The notes beneath the pieces are model-generated. The model was not told where the DNA came from. It did no database searches and was given only the letters and a program-made list of their open reading frames with translations. This document shows, piece after piece, positions 24,749 through 33,183 of a stretch of 64,000 nucleotides of DNA. The number at the start of each line of letters is the position of its first letter. Within the stretch, counting starts at the first letter, position 1. A program made the translations under genes and the position numbers. Location of the stretch: contig NZ_JAQQTG010000016.1 in the NCBI RefSeq assembly GCF_028561335.1, forward strand, positions 67,704-131,703. The letters are read 5' to 3'. The DNA comes from Aequorivita todarodis (GTDB lineage Bacteria > Bacteroidota > Bacteroidia > Flavobacteriales > Flavobacteriaceae).

Positions 24749-25819
24749 ATGAATTCTTCAGCCACACAAAAACTCGCCATCCAAAAAATTGAAACCTCTA
24801 AAATTGGACAAGTAGATTTTAGCAACTTAACCTTCGGAAGCACTTTTAGCGACCATATGTTTGAGTGCGATTATAAAGATGGTGCGTGGCAAAACCCGAC
24901 CATTAGGCCGTATGGCCCGCTTACAATTTCACCAGCCGCAAAGGTTTTTCACTATGGGCAGGCAGTTTTTGAGGGAATGAAAGCCTATAAAGATGACAAC
25001 GGGAAAGTGTGGCTTTTTAGACCTGAGGAAAATTTTAAACGAATAAACAAATCGTCAACCCGAATGGCGATCCCCGAGTTTCCGAAGGATATTTTCTTTG
25101 AGGCGTTGACCACCTTGGTTAAAATGGACAGGGAATGGGTAAAGCCCGGCCTGGGAAATTCGCTTTACATCCGTCCTTTCGTGATGGCGACCCAAGTGGG
25201 TGTTTCGGCATCGCCTTCCACCGAATATAAGTTTATGATCTTGATGTCGCCCGCGCAGGCTTACTATACCGGCGATGTTAAGGTAGTGATTGCCGAGCAT
25301 TACAGCCGATCTGCCAATGGCGGTGTGGGTGCCGCAAAGGCCGCCGGAAATTACGGGGCGCAGTTTTTCCCGACAAATTTGGCACGCGAAAAAGGATTTC
25401 AACAGGTTATTTGGACCGATGCCAGCAAACACGAATATTTAGAGGAAGCCGGAACCATGAATGTGTTTTTCCGTGTGAACGACACACTTTTAACGGCACC
25501 AATAAGCGACCGGATTTTGGATGGGGTTACCCGAAAAAGTGTGATAGCCCTCGCAAAAAGGGACAATGTTGCTGTAGAAGAAAGGCCCGTTTTGGTTTCT
25601 GAAATTGTGGAGGCGGCGAAGAACGGCAGCCTAAAGGAAATCTTTGGCGCAGGAACGGCAGCGGTAATCAGTCCCGTGAGTGCCTTTAGCTATAAAGAAA
25701 CGGTTTACGATCTTGAAAAACAGGAAGACGGATATGCCGCCCGGTTCAAAAAGGAATTGATGGACATACAGTACAACCGCGGCGAGGATCCGTTTGGGTG
25801 GAGATATGAGGTTTTGTAA
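24749..25819 (+). CDS. ilvE: Branched-chain amino acid aminotransferase
   Basis: A 356-residue class IV PLP enzyme of the type II BCAT group. The PLP lysine is in AAKAAGNYGAQ (about residue 200). Other family blocks are YGQAVFEGMKAYKDDNGKVWLFRPEEN, YIRPFVMATQVGVSAS, EAGTMNVFFRV and GTAAVISPVSAF. It interconverts valine, leucine and isoleucine with their keto acids. TATTTTTA at 24721-24728 is a likely -7 element. No other ilv genes are in the window. Confidence 0.95.
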   Translation: MNSSATQKLAIQKIETSKIGQVDFSNLTFGSTFSDHMFECDYKDGAWQNPTIRPYGPLTISPAAKVFHYGQAVFEGMKAYKDDNGKVWLFRPEENFKRINKSSTRMAIPEFPKDIFFEALTTLVKMDREWVKPGLGNSLYIRPFVMATQVGVSASPSTEYKFMILMSPAQAYYTGDVKVVIAEHYSRSANGGVGAAKAAGNYGAQFFPTNLAREKGFQQVIWTDASKHEYLEEAGTMNVFFRVNDTLLTAPISDRILDGVTRKSVIALAKRDNVAVEERPVLVSEIVEAAKNGSLKEIFGAGTAAVISPVSAFSYKETVYDLEKQEDGYAARFKKELMDIQYNRGEDPFGWRYEVL

Positions 25820-25888
25820 AAACAACACTTAAATTCCAAATCTTAAAATTCCGAATTCCAAAAACTCAGCTTTTTGAAATTTGGAATT

Positions 25889-26275
25889 TTATTTTTCAAG
25901 GATTTCCCCAATATTCGGTTTGAAGTAATTGGGGCCTTTTAAGACCTTGCCGTCCTCGCGGTAAATAGGTTTTCCGTCATCGCCGAGCTTGCTCATATTG
26001 CTGCGTTGGATTTCGTTAAAAACTTCCTCAATTTTATGCTGCATGCCGTGTTCTATAATAGTTCCGCAAAGAATATAGAGCATATCGCCCAAAGCATCCG
26101 CTACTTCAACCAAATCATTATTGTTGGCAGCTTCCAGGTATTCCTCGTTTTCCTCGCGCATCAATTCGTATCGCAATAGGTTTTTCTTTATTCCGAGATC
26201 GGCGGTTGGGGTTTCGTTCCTTCCCAAACCAAATGCCTTGTGGAATTCGGAGACTGCAGCTATTTTGTTTTTCAT
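25889..26275 (-). CDS. MazG-like nucleotide pyrophosphohydrolase
   Basis: A 128-residue all-alpha protein of the MazG/PRA-PH superfamily. The metal-binding signature is ELMREENEEYLEAANNNDLVEVADALGDMLYILCGTIIEHG, with EExxE and ExxDxxxD arranged as expected (about residues 40-75). A short tail LGDDGKPIYREDGKVLKGPNY follows, typical of the phosphoribosyl-ATP pyrophosphohydrolase-like subgroup often seen in phages and bacteria. It probably cleaves a nucleoside triphosphate to monophosphate and PPi; substrate unknown. AT-rich heptamer-like text fills 25835-25885. Confidence 0.85.
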   Translation of the reverse strand: MKNKIAAVSEFHKAFGLGRNETPTADLGIKKNLLRYELMREENEEYLEAANNNDLVEVADALGDMLYILCGTIIEHGMQHKIEEVFNEIQRSNMSKLGDDGKPIYREDGKVLKGPNYFKPNIGEILEK

Positions 26276-26394
26276 ATTTTGTTTTTTTTGAATCAGGACT
26301 AAAGGGAGCCGGGAAACAGGACGAGGAGTGATAATTTCAAAAATTTGTCTTGATTCATTTAAAGTTCCGTTTTTCCACCTATGGCGGACAAGCC

Positions 26395-26480
26395 TTTCGT
26401 CCTGCTTCCCTTCCGTACGGATTCCTGTTTCCTGTTTCCTTTCGGTCCCGTTTCTTGAATCCTTCCAATCCTGTGTCCTG
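26395..26480. repeat. Degenerate heptameric CCTGTTT region
   Basis: The stretch repeats CCTGTTT and variants (CCTGTTTCCTGTTTCC, then CCCGTTT, CTTGAAT, CCTGTGT, CCTGTTT) with a period near 7 bp. It is non-coding and lies between the MazG-like gene and the next small gene. Confidence 0.65.
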
Positions 26481-26525
26481 TTTGCAAGTAAATCTCTATT
26501 TTTACAGCCTTAAAATTACAAATTT

Positions 26526-26714
26526 ATGTTCACTCCCGGCCAATTGATTTTTGCTGTTTTATTTTTTGTTGTCTTTGTAGGTGTCTTGATTTATAGCTAT
26601 CGGGGCGATAAGAAACTTCATAAAAAGCAATACAAAGGGAGTCTATGGGTTTTGGTGGGGTTTTTGGTTTTTGTGGGGTTGCTATTGCTCCTCAAAGGCC
26701 TGCTAAAGCACTGA
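26526..26714 (+). CDS. Small two-helix membrane protein
   Basis: A 62-residue protein with two membrane helices (LIFAVLFFVVFVGVLIYSY and LWVLVGFLVFVGLLLLLKGLL) joined by a short basic loop RGDKKLHKKQYKGS. I recognise the layout from flavobacterial genomes, but no function is assigned. It ends 80 nt before the first palindrome of the two-component regulon. Confidence 0.75.
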   Translation: MFTPGQLIFAVLFFVVFVGVLIYSYRGDKKLHKKQYKGSLWVLVGFLVFVGLLLLLKGLLKH

Positions 26715-26794
26715 TAAACATTCTGCTACATACATAAAAATTGTTTATAATACAATTTTTTATTCTTCTATTCCTTTCATAACTTGTTGAAATA

Positions 26795-26841
26795 TACCCT
26801 GTAACGGGTATTTCAGCCGCCAGATTTTTAATAAACATTTG
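26795..26841 (+). promoter_or_regulatory. Regulon site A: TACCC-N6-GGGTA plus -7 element, before the kinase operon
   Basis: TACCC (26795-26799), six bases, GGGTA (26806-26810). The -7 element AACATTTG is at 26834-26841, beginning exactly 24 nt after the last base of the palindrome. Outer bases extend the symmetry (TGAAAT and ATTTCA). Sites B, C and D share the same spacing. It would drive the lipoprotein-kinase-regulator operon, so the system may regulate itself. Confidence 0.7.
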
Positions 26842-26877
26842 TACGGTAAAACATCATTAATTCAAAAATTGTCACTC

Positions 26878-27399
26878 ATGCTTAAAATAAAGATTGTTTT
26901 TCTGAATATATTCTGTGCAATATTACTTTCTGCCTGCAATAGCAGTACTGGGGAGCGGACGGTAGAATTTGCTGTACCGGATTTTAACGATTTAGACCTT
27001 CAACAAATAAAAATAGATCATGATATTTGCAACGCAAAATGTGCTGTTTTAAAAGATGAATCGTGCTATGACCGAGAATCGGGAACTGCCATACTTTATA
27101 TTCCCGTTCCAAAGAGCCAATATCTTGTCCTAACCAAACAGGATGGCAATACTATCAATTTTGAAACCAGGGGAGGCGCTTTCTCTCCAGAATATTACAT
27201 TCTTAAGGTTAGACTTACGGGCTTGGAGCGAACTTCCGGCTCAAAATTGACAATAAATCTTGATATAAACAGCAGCCTCGATAGATGCGCTAAAGGAACG
27301 GACCCAAAAATTCTAGGTGTGAAGAAAAAAGGTTCAGTAATTACCGGCCATCCTCCAATGCAAGACTGTGTACCAGATGTTAAATGTATAGACAGATAG
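26878..27399 (+). CDS. Cys-rich lipoprotein of the two-component operon
   Basis: A 173-residue lipoprotein. The signal VFLNIFCAILLSAC ends in a lipobox (Cys about residue 20). The mature domain has seven more cysteines in pairs (DICNAKC, SCYD, RCAKG, DCVPDVKC) and beta-strand-rich sequence. No named family is recognised. The frame extends to TTG 26839, but that codon is part of the promoter's -7 element, so ATG 26878 is used. The kinase start overlaps its end by 16 nt, so the lipoprotein is probably a sensory or accessory partner of the kinase. Confidence 0.8.
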   Translation: MLKIKIVFLNIFCAILLSACNSSTGERTVEFAVPDFNDLDLQQIKIDHDICNAKCAVLKDESCYDRESGTAILYIPVPKSQYLVLTKQDGNTINFETRGGAFSPEYYILKVRLTGLERTSGSKLTINLDINSSLDRCAKGTDPKILGVKKKGSVITGHPPMQDCVPDVKCIDR

Positions 27400-29234
27400 C
27401 CCTTATTATAATTGCATTTTCCAGTTTTTTCTGTTTTGCACAGGAGGATTCCACCTATTATTATTTTGACCAGACCACGCCAGTTGAAGCTATCCAGTCA
27501 AAAGTTAATAGAACGAAAGACCCTTTTTTAAAATCATATTTCTCATTGGTCTATTTCAGCAAAATCAGGAATACAGATTCAATTGGTTATTACCTAAAAA
27601 AAGTAGAAGGCAAAAAGCAGTTTTTGCCACAACTTTTGCCGCGATTTTTATACTTAAAAGCATATTACCATAAAATTTCAGATAATGATTCACTCGCCTA
27701 CAAATATCATTATAATGCGCTGGACCAGGCAATAAAATTGAAAGATACCTTAACCATACTTAACAGTCTTAGCGGTCTTTCACAATCTTGGGACTACGTG
27801 GGAGATAACCATTATAGACTTGATTACCTTCAAAAACTTGAAAAAGCCGCAGCGGAATATAATAACAATAGATTTAGAATTATACACGATTATCTAAAAG
27901 GAAATTATTATTTGTTCCGCGATGAAAATGAGGCTGCCATTGCAAGTTATAAAAGAGTTATGGCATATACCTTTAATCAGCGGGACAGTAGTTTTCTCCT
28001 CAATACCTATGGCAATATAGGCGCATTATATGAGTCAAATCTTGAAAATTCAGACTCCGCAATTTTTTATTATCAGAAGAAATTACAACTCATTGAAACA
28101 AATCCTTCATTTGCACAAACTGAAAACTACCTGAATGTGTACAACAATCTTGGGCGGGCCTACGCTTCAAAAAAGGATTATGCAAATGCAAGAATGTACT
28201 TGCTGAAAGCGGCAAATTACAATACAACCAAGAACAAGGTTTTTAACGAGCTTATGATTACTGAAAATTTAGCCGAGGTAAACGCTGGCCTGGGCAATTT
28301 TGAGGAAGGCTATAACAATCTTAAAAAAGTAATCAAACTGTCTGATAGCTTGAAAGAAAAGGAACATCAGAAAAGTATTGCCAATATCATTGAAAACTTT
28401 GACAATAAAACTTTAAAAACCAATTTAAGGCAAAAAGAAATCCAACAACGCAATCTATGGCTTGGGGCTTCGGCCCTCCTATTTGTGGTTAGCTTAATTT
28501 CCTATTTAATTTTCAAAAACACAAGACGCAAACAGCGCATCGCCGAACAGCAACGTGAAATAGAAATTCAAAAAACCGAAAAAATATTAAAAGAGCAGGA
28601 ACTAACAACCATTGACGCAATGATCTCCGGACAGGAAAAAGAGCGCGAACGCCTCGCCGGCGACCTGCACGATAGCGTGGGCGCAACCCTGGCGGCGGCA
28701 AAGCTACAGTTTGACCATTTGGCAAAAAACAAGGAAAAAATAGGACAAATGGACGAACTGTTCACCAAGACCGGAGACCTGTTGGCCCAAGCCTATACCG
28801 AGGTGCGCGAAATGGCACACCTAAAAAACAGCGGTGTAATTGCCAAAAACGGCCTATTGCCCGCAGTGCAAAAACTGGCGAAAAATGCTTCGGGAACCAA
28901 TAAACTCGTCGTAGAAGTTGAAGATTTTGGGCTGGACGGAAGACTGGAAAACACGATGGAAATTACCATTTTCCGAATTATCCAGGAATTGGTCACCAAC
29001 ATCATAAAACACGCAAAAGCTTCCGAAGCAAGTATCTCCATAACCCAGCACAAAGACGCACTGAACATTATTGTGGAAGACAATGGCCAAGGTTTCGATA
29101 CAAAAAAAATACATACGAAAGACGGGATGGGCCTGGCCAATATTGAGCGCCGGGTGGAACATCTTGAAGGCAGTATGGAAGTAGATAGCACCAAAGGAAA
29201 AGGAACAACCATAATTATAGACATACCCTTATGA
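27384..29234 (+). CDS. TPR-containing histidine kinase (HisKA_3 type)
   Basis: A 616-residue sensor kinase. Signal-like N-terminus (IIIAFSSFFCFAQ), periplasmic TPR-type helical repeats over about 40-340, one membrane helix (LWLGASALLFVVSLISYLIF, about 355-375), a coiled coil, then the HisKA_3 domain with the phosphorylated His in GDLHDSVGATLAAAK (about residue 430), and an HATPase domain with N box and GQGFD and GMGLANI G boxes. This is the NarX/DegS-like kinase group that pairs with NarL-type regulators, and such a regulator follows with a 4-nt overlap. It probably senses envelope state together with the lipoprotein upstream. Confidence 0.93.
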   Translation: MYRQIALIIIAFSSFFCFAQEDSTYYYFDQTTPVEAIQSKVNRTKDPFLKSYFSLVYFSKIRNTDSIGYYLKKVEGKKQFLPQLLPRFLYLKAYYHKISDNDSLAYKYHYNALDQAIKLKDTLTILNSLSGLSQSWDYVGDNHYRLDYLQKLEKAAAEYNNNRFRIIHDYLKGNYYLFRDENEAAIASYKRVMAYTFNQRDSSFLLNTYGNIGALYESNLENSDSAIFYYQKKLQLIETNPSFAQTENYLNVYNNLGRAYASKKDYANARMYLLKAANYNTTKNKVFNELMITENLAEVNAGLGNFEEGYNNLKKVIKLSDSLKEKEHQKSIANIIENFDNKTLKTNLRQKEIQQRNLWLGASALLFVVSLISYLIFKNTRRKQRIAEQQREIEIQKTEKILKEQELTTIDAMISGQEKERERLAGDLHDSVGATLAAAKLQFDHLAKNKEKIGQMDELFTKTGDLLAQAYTEVREMAHLKNSGVIAKNGLLPAVQKLAKNASGTNKLVVEVEDFGLDGRLENTMEITIFRIIQELVTNIIKHAKASEASISITQHKDALNIIVEDNGQGFDTKKIHTKDGMGLANIERRVEHLEGSMEVDSTKGKGTTIIIDIPL

Positions 29235-29857
29235 TAACCGTAGCCATAGCCGAAGACCACCAAAGCCTCGTGGACGGCATAAACCTATTGCTGAAATATG
29301 AGGACGATATTTCCATCGTGGGCATGGCCAACGATGGCGAGGCCCTTTTGGATATTGTGCGGAAAAAGCAGCCGCAAGTAGTTTTAACCGATATAAAAAT
29401 GCCCAAAATAGACGGTATTGCCGTTGCGAAACTTATTAAAAAGGAATTCCCGCAAACAAGGATTATTGCTTTTACCATGTTCAACCAAGAGGAAGCAATC
29501 GCACAAATGGTGGATGCGGGCGCTTCGGGCTATTTGCTAAAGAACTCTCCTTTGGAAGAGGTGCTGAATGCCATAAAAGCCGTGGCGCAGGGCAATACTT
29601 TTTTTGACAGCGCCATAGATCTATCTTTTATGGATACCGATGCGGCCACCACTGAAAAAAAACCAATCCTTTCCAAAAGCGAGCGGGAAATATTGCGGTA
29701 CATAGGCCAAGGAAAATCTACCAGCGAAATAGCCGCATTGCGTTTTACCGCTGTTTCCACGGTAGAAAAACACCGCAAGAATATGATACACAAGCTGGGT
29801 CTTTCGGGCAAAGGGGAACTGTTGCGGTATGCGCTGGATAGGAAGTATGATTTTTAG
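29231..29857 (+). CDS. NarL/FixJ-family response regulator
   Basis: A 208-residue regulator. The receiver has EDHQ acidic residues near the start, phosphorylated D in LTDIKMPKIDG (about residue 56), and K in LLKNSP. The C-terminal LuxR-type helix-turn-helix reads LSKSEREILRYIGQGKSTSEIAALRFTAVSTVEKHRKNMIHKLG in outline (about 148-190). It overlaps the kinase by 4 nt. NarL-family proteins bind inverted heptamers spaced by two bases; the four TACCC-N6-GGGTA palindromes nearby have this 16-bp geometry and are its likely targets. Confidence 0.93.
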   Translation: MITVAIAEDHQSLVDGINLLLKYEDDISIVGMANDGEALLDIVRKKQPQVVLTDIKMPKIDGIAVAKLIKKEFPQTRIIAFTMFNQEEAIAQMVDAGASGYLLKNSPLEEVLNAIKAVAQGNTFFDSAIDLSFMDTDAATTEKKPILSKSEREILRYIGQGKSTSEIAALRFTAVSTVEKHRKNMIHKLGLSGKGELLRYALDRKYDF

Positions 29858-29886
29858 CTAACATCCTTATATACAGATTTTTAAAA

Positions 29887-29933
29887 TACCCTTTATTGGG
29901 TATTTTTTTGTGTCTTATTTCTGGATAATATTG
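29887..29933 (+). promoter_or_regulatory. Regulon site B: palindrome plus -7 element, before the T9SS delta-60 gene
   Basis: TACCC (29887-29891), TTTATT, GGGTA (29898-29902), then T7G and the -7 element TAATATTG (29926-29933), again 24 nt after the palindrome. The block from the palindrome to the -7 element is almost identical to site D. Because of the T run after the palindrome it might also end transcription of the regulator gene. Confidence 0.72.
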
Positions 29934-30008
29934 AGCTATGTGCTATCTAAACTTAAGATTCCAAACGTACAGCAATCAATTTATTCAAAATAACTAAAAT
30001 CAATACTT

Positions 30009-32783
30009 ATGAAACCACTACACAAAACATGTATTATTGCCTTTGCATTAATCACAACGATCGTCCAAAGCTTTGGACAGGCCCCGGGAACTTTTAATAC
30101 CACCTTTGGGAATGGCGGCATCTTGTCTAGACCCGTTAGGTATTCAAATTTTGTCACGGAAGATGTGGCATTACAGGACAACTTTTTGTTGGTAAGTGGC
30201 AGGCTAAATGCTAACTATGGAAATGAAAATATTGTGCTACGTTATGATGATAATGGCGCCATAGACAGATCTTTTGCTAACAATGGTGTTTTAAGTTTTC
30301 CTTTTGAAACAGGCACCGGCTATTCTACTATAAACACATTCCCCAATCACGATATTCTAGTCCATAATCTTGTAAATTCTACACCGCAGGAATTTTATCC
30401 GAGATTCTCAAGATACAATGCTAACGGCGTTTTAATTACTTCATTTGGAAACAATGGTTATTTTAATTTGGATTATTTACAACAAGATTTACGTATTCCC
30501 ACCAATCCAACGATTGACCCGAATACGGGAGATTTTGAAATTCCATTAAATGTTGTGACACCAAATCCAAATGACCTTTCATTTTTGGTAAAGGTAAAAA
30601 ACGATGGTACGGTGGATACAGGGTTTGGGAATAATGGCCAAACCGATAATTTTTTGGGACATATAGCAAGTATGGATAGAAATCCTTTTACAAGCAGTTT
30701 CTTTGAGGATATTTTTGGTGGGGCTCAAGGAGATTTAATCTTAGGCATAACATATCCTTATGCTGGATATTATCAATATGTAAATGATTCTGGAACTTTT
30801 ATCGATAACTCCGCAGATGATAGGGATGCGTTATTTGTAGGGCGCTTTTATGAAAGGGTTTTTATACAACTCAATACAAACCTTATGCTTTTTGATGGCC
30901 ATAATATTATGACCTTTCCGCTGGATGATCCCAATAATGTATACTCTTTTACAAATTTTTATCGCACCGCAAACCCTTCTCAAAAACCAGGGTTTAAAAA
31001 AATAAACGATAATGAATTTTTATTGTTTGGAGATTATTATTCAAATTTTTTGATAAGTAAAACTGTAAATGGCGGATTTGGGCTCAATACCTCTTTTGGA
31101 AACAACGGCAATGTAGAAGTTGAAATATCCCCAAACAATGAACCCAATGATGACAGGCTTATAGATTGTTTTCAAAAACCAAATGGTAAATTTATTTGTG
31201 CTGGGTATAGTGTCGTGTCAGGTTTAGACGGTAATAACTATGAAAAGTTATCAATGATTCAATTATTTGATAACGGAAATTTCGACACTAGCTTTGGTAG
31301 CAATGGAGTTAATCTCTTTGACAACGGTTATATAACAGGATCCGGACAAATACTTAATACAAATATAGAGAATCCATATATTCCATATAAACCGTGGATA
31401 GGAACGGTAAAAGAACCATTTACCCAAAAAACCAGTGTTTATATGGTCAACCCCCTCTTTGTACACCAAAATGGTTCCAATATTGGCAGACTAGATACGG
31501 AATACTTAGAGCTTGAACTCGCTGACACAGGTAAATATTTTGACCTAACCGAAACCAATCAATTTTCAGACGAAGTTGTTTTAGGAGTTGGATTTGTAAA
31601 AAACAATGATAATAATTTTGCCATGGTAAGGTTTAAAGAAGCAAATTCAAATGACTTTTTCTACAATAATTTCTATGGCTCGAATACCGATCAAATCCTC
31701 CAAACAGACATCAACAATGGCAGTGATGACAAAGCCACTTCCTTTGTAATCCAAAACGATAACGGCATCCAAAAAATACTCGTGGTGGGCGAGAGCAATG
31801 GCAATCTGGCCATGGCGCGCTACTTTGCCGATGGTGCCGATGCTGGCATTTTGGACGCCTCTTTTGGCAATGGCGGGATAATCTTTGCTCCAAGACCACT
31901 GACGACCACAGCCGAATTTATTCCCAATAAATCCATAAACGGCGATAATAGCCAGTTCTACATCTGCGGCGAGGAAACCGAAGGAACCACAAAACGCTTT
32001 ATGCTCAAAAAATTTGATGTCAATGGCGAGGTGGACGAAACATTTCTGGCTTATGACGAAATGGAAAATGCCAATGAAAATAAAGCAACCGATGTCCTGA
32101 AAACTTCAGACGGGGGATTCATAGTTATCGGAAAAACCTTCAACAATGGCGAACATATCCTCAAGATCAGAAAGTATGATAGTAGCGGGAATGCCGTTCC
32201 GTCCTTCGGTAACAATTCCTATATCTTTTTGAACACAAACGACGAAGTCTCGGAACTGACAGACCTTATAGAGCTGACAAATGGAGGGATAGCAGTGGTG
32301 GGATATTCTGAGGATGAACTATTGGTCATGGTCTTTAACGGAATTACCGGGGCAATGGATATTCCCTTCGCAAATAACGGAATATTGAGAGGTACTTTTG
32401 GTTATGATTCCATCCATCTAACCTCCGTTACCCAAGAAGATGCGACCAACATATTAATTTCAGGAACCAGCGAGCTGGATGGAAAGAAAAATGTTTTCAA
32501 TGCGAAAGTATATATTTCAGAGTTTTTGGGAGTGGTAGCGTCTTCGATAGAAACCCAAATAATAATATATCCGAATCCGGCTACCGATATTGTAATGATA
32601 GAACATCCTTTGAATATTTCCATCAATGAAGTTAGGATTTATGACCAAACTGGAAAATTACTCAGTATAAAATCCGAGAACGTGGATTCAATTTCAACTG
32701 AAAGCTTGGCCAACGGTTTATATTTTATCGAGATATACTCAGCTAAAGAAAAAATCACCAAAAAGGTACTCATCCAGAAATAA
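30009..32783 (+). CDS. T9SS-secreted delta-60 repeat protein
   Basis: A 924-residue secreted protein with a signal peptide (IIAFALITTIVQSFG) and many delta-60 repeats (TFGNGGIL, SFANNGVLSF, GFGNNGQ, SFGNNGNV, SFGSNGV, SFGNGGII), which form a beta-propeller-like surface domain. The last 75 residues are a type A sorting domain (IYPNPATDIVMIEHP to KKVLIQK), the signal for type IX secretion and surface attachment. It lies downstream of regulon site B with a leader of about 70 nt. Ligand unknown. Confidence 0.9.
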   Translation: MKPLHKTCIIAFALITTIVQSFGQAPGTFNTTFGNGGILSRPVRYSNFVTEDVALQDNFLLVSGRLNANYGNENIVLRYDDNGAIDRSFANNGVLSFPFETGTGYSTINTFPNHDILVHNLVNSTPQEFYPRFSRYNANGVLITSFGNNGYFNLDYLQQDLRIPTNPTIDPNTGDFEIPLNVVTPNPNDLSFLVKVKNDGTVDTGFGNNGQTDNFLGHIASMDRNPFTSSFFEDIFGGAQGDLILGITYPYAGYYQYVNDSGTFIDNSADDRDALFVGRFYERVFIQLNTNLMLFDGHNIMTFPLDDPNNVYSFTNFYRTANPSQKPGFKKINDNEFLLFGDYYSNFLISKTVNGGFGLNTSFGNNGNVEVEISPNNEPNDDRLIDCFQKPNGKFICAGYSVVSGLDGNNYEKLSMIQLFDNGNFDTSFGSNGVNLFDNGYITGSGQILNTNIENPYIPYKPWIGTVKEPFTQKTSVYMVNPLFVHQNGSNIGRLDTEYLELELADTGKYFDLTETNQFSDEVVLGVGFVKNNDNNFAMVRFKEANSNDFFYNNFYGSNTDQILQTDINNGSDDKATSFVIQNDNGIQKILVVGESNGNLAMARYFADGADAGILDASFGNGGIIFAPRPLTTTAEFIPNKSINGDNSQFYICGEETEGTTKRFMLKKFDVNGEVDETFLAYDEMENANENKATDVLKTSDGGFIVIGKTFNNGEHILKIRKYDSSGNAVPSFGNNSYIFLNTNDEVSELTDLIELTNGGIAVVGYSEDELLVMVFNGITGAMDIPFANNGILRGTFGYDSIHLTSVTQEDATNILISGTSELDGKKNVFNAKVYISEFLGVVASSIETQIIIYPNPATDIVMIEHPLNISINEVRIYDQTGKLLSIKSENVDSISTESLANGLYFIEIYSAKEKITKKVLIQK

Positions 32784-32832
32784 TGATTTAGAAAGCTTCA
32801 AATTTTGATTATAATTTTGGGGAGGTTGAAAT

Positions 32833-32866
32833 TACCCCGTTGAGGTACACTTTTAACGGGGTTTTC
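32833..32866 (+). terminator. Terminator of the delta-60 gene
   Basis: The stem ACCCCGTT (32834-32841) with AACGGGGT (32855-32862) is followed by TTTT. It separates the delta-60 gene from site C. Confidence 0.75.
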
Positions 32867-32891
32867 AATTTGAAATAAAACAGTTCAAAAA

Positions 32892-32938
32892 TACCCCCCA
32901 CAGGGTATTTTTTTTGCCCCCACCCCACCCTACTTTTG
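32892..32938 (+). promoter_or_regulatory. Regulon site C: palindrome plus -7 element, before a candidate small RNA
   Basis: TACCC (32892-32896), CCCACA, GGGTA (32903-32907), and the perfect -7 element TACTTTTG (32931-32938), again exactly 24 nt after the palindrome. No ORF follows; the transcript would run into the terminator at 32974-33009. Confidence 0.72.
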
Positions 32939-32944
32939 AAACAG

Positions 32945-33009
32945 GACAATTCTTGAGGAGGTTTTGTTCTCACAAAAGGGCACTATTCCATTATAGCTGC
33001 CCTTTTTTT
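32945..33009 (+). ncRNA. Candidate small RNA, about 65 nt
   Basis: This is the short transcript expected between promoter C (start about 6 nt after TACTTTTG) and a strong intrinsic terminator: AAAAGGGCA (32974-32982) pairs with TGCCCTTTT (32998-33006), extended by CTAT/ATAG, then seven T. There is no ATG inside, so it is not a peptide gene. The free 5' part holds GAGGAGG, which could pair with CCTCC-type sequences. Function unknown; it would be made when the response regulator is active. Confidence 0.55.
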
Positions 33010-33042
33010 ATTTCACGTATAACCGCTTGATATTCAAAAAAA

Positions 33043-33089
33043 TACCCTTTATTGGGTATTTTTTTGTGCCTTATTTCTGGATAATATTG
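33043..33089 (+). promoter_or_regulatory. Regulon site D: palindrome plus -7 element, before the secreted thioredoxin operon
   Basis: TACCC (33043-33047), TTTATT, GGGTA (33054-33058) and TAATATTG (33082-33089), with the same 24-nt offset. The sequence from palindrome to -7 element is nearly identical to site B (one base differs in GTGTC/GTGCC). The first gene starts 174 nt downstream, so a long leader is predicted. Confidence 0.72.
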
Positions 33090-33137
33090 AAATATAAAAT
33101 TTGACATCAAGAAAATCAAAACATAAACCGGAAATAT

Positions 33138-33183
33138 GATTAAATGTCAAACACGGGAATAGGTTTCAAAGCGTGTTTTAATC
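33138..33183 (+). promoter_or_regulatory. Hairpin in the long leader of operon D
   Basis: GATTAAA-[TGTCA bulge]-AACACG (33138-33155) pairs with CGTGTTTTAATC (33172-33183), giving 12 pairs with one bulge and a 16-nt loop. It has no T run, so it is not a terminator. It could be a binding or stability element in the 170-nt leader. Confidence 0.45.

Noticed and set aside
29887-29910. The TACCC/GGGTA palindromes as plain intrinsic terminators
   Set aside because: Sites B, C and D are followed by T runs, so this was the first idea. Site A has no T run, the two genes before C and D already have their own terminators, and all four palindromes keep the same 24-nt offset to a -7 element. Site B may still serve both roles.
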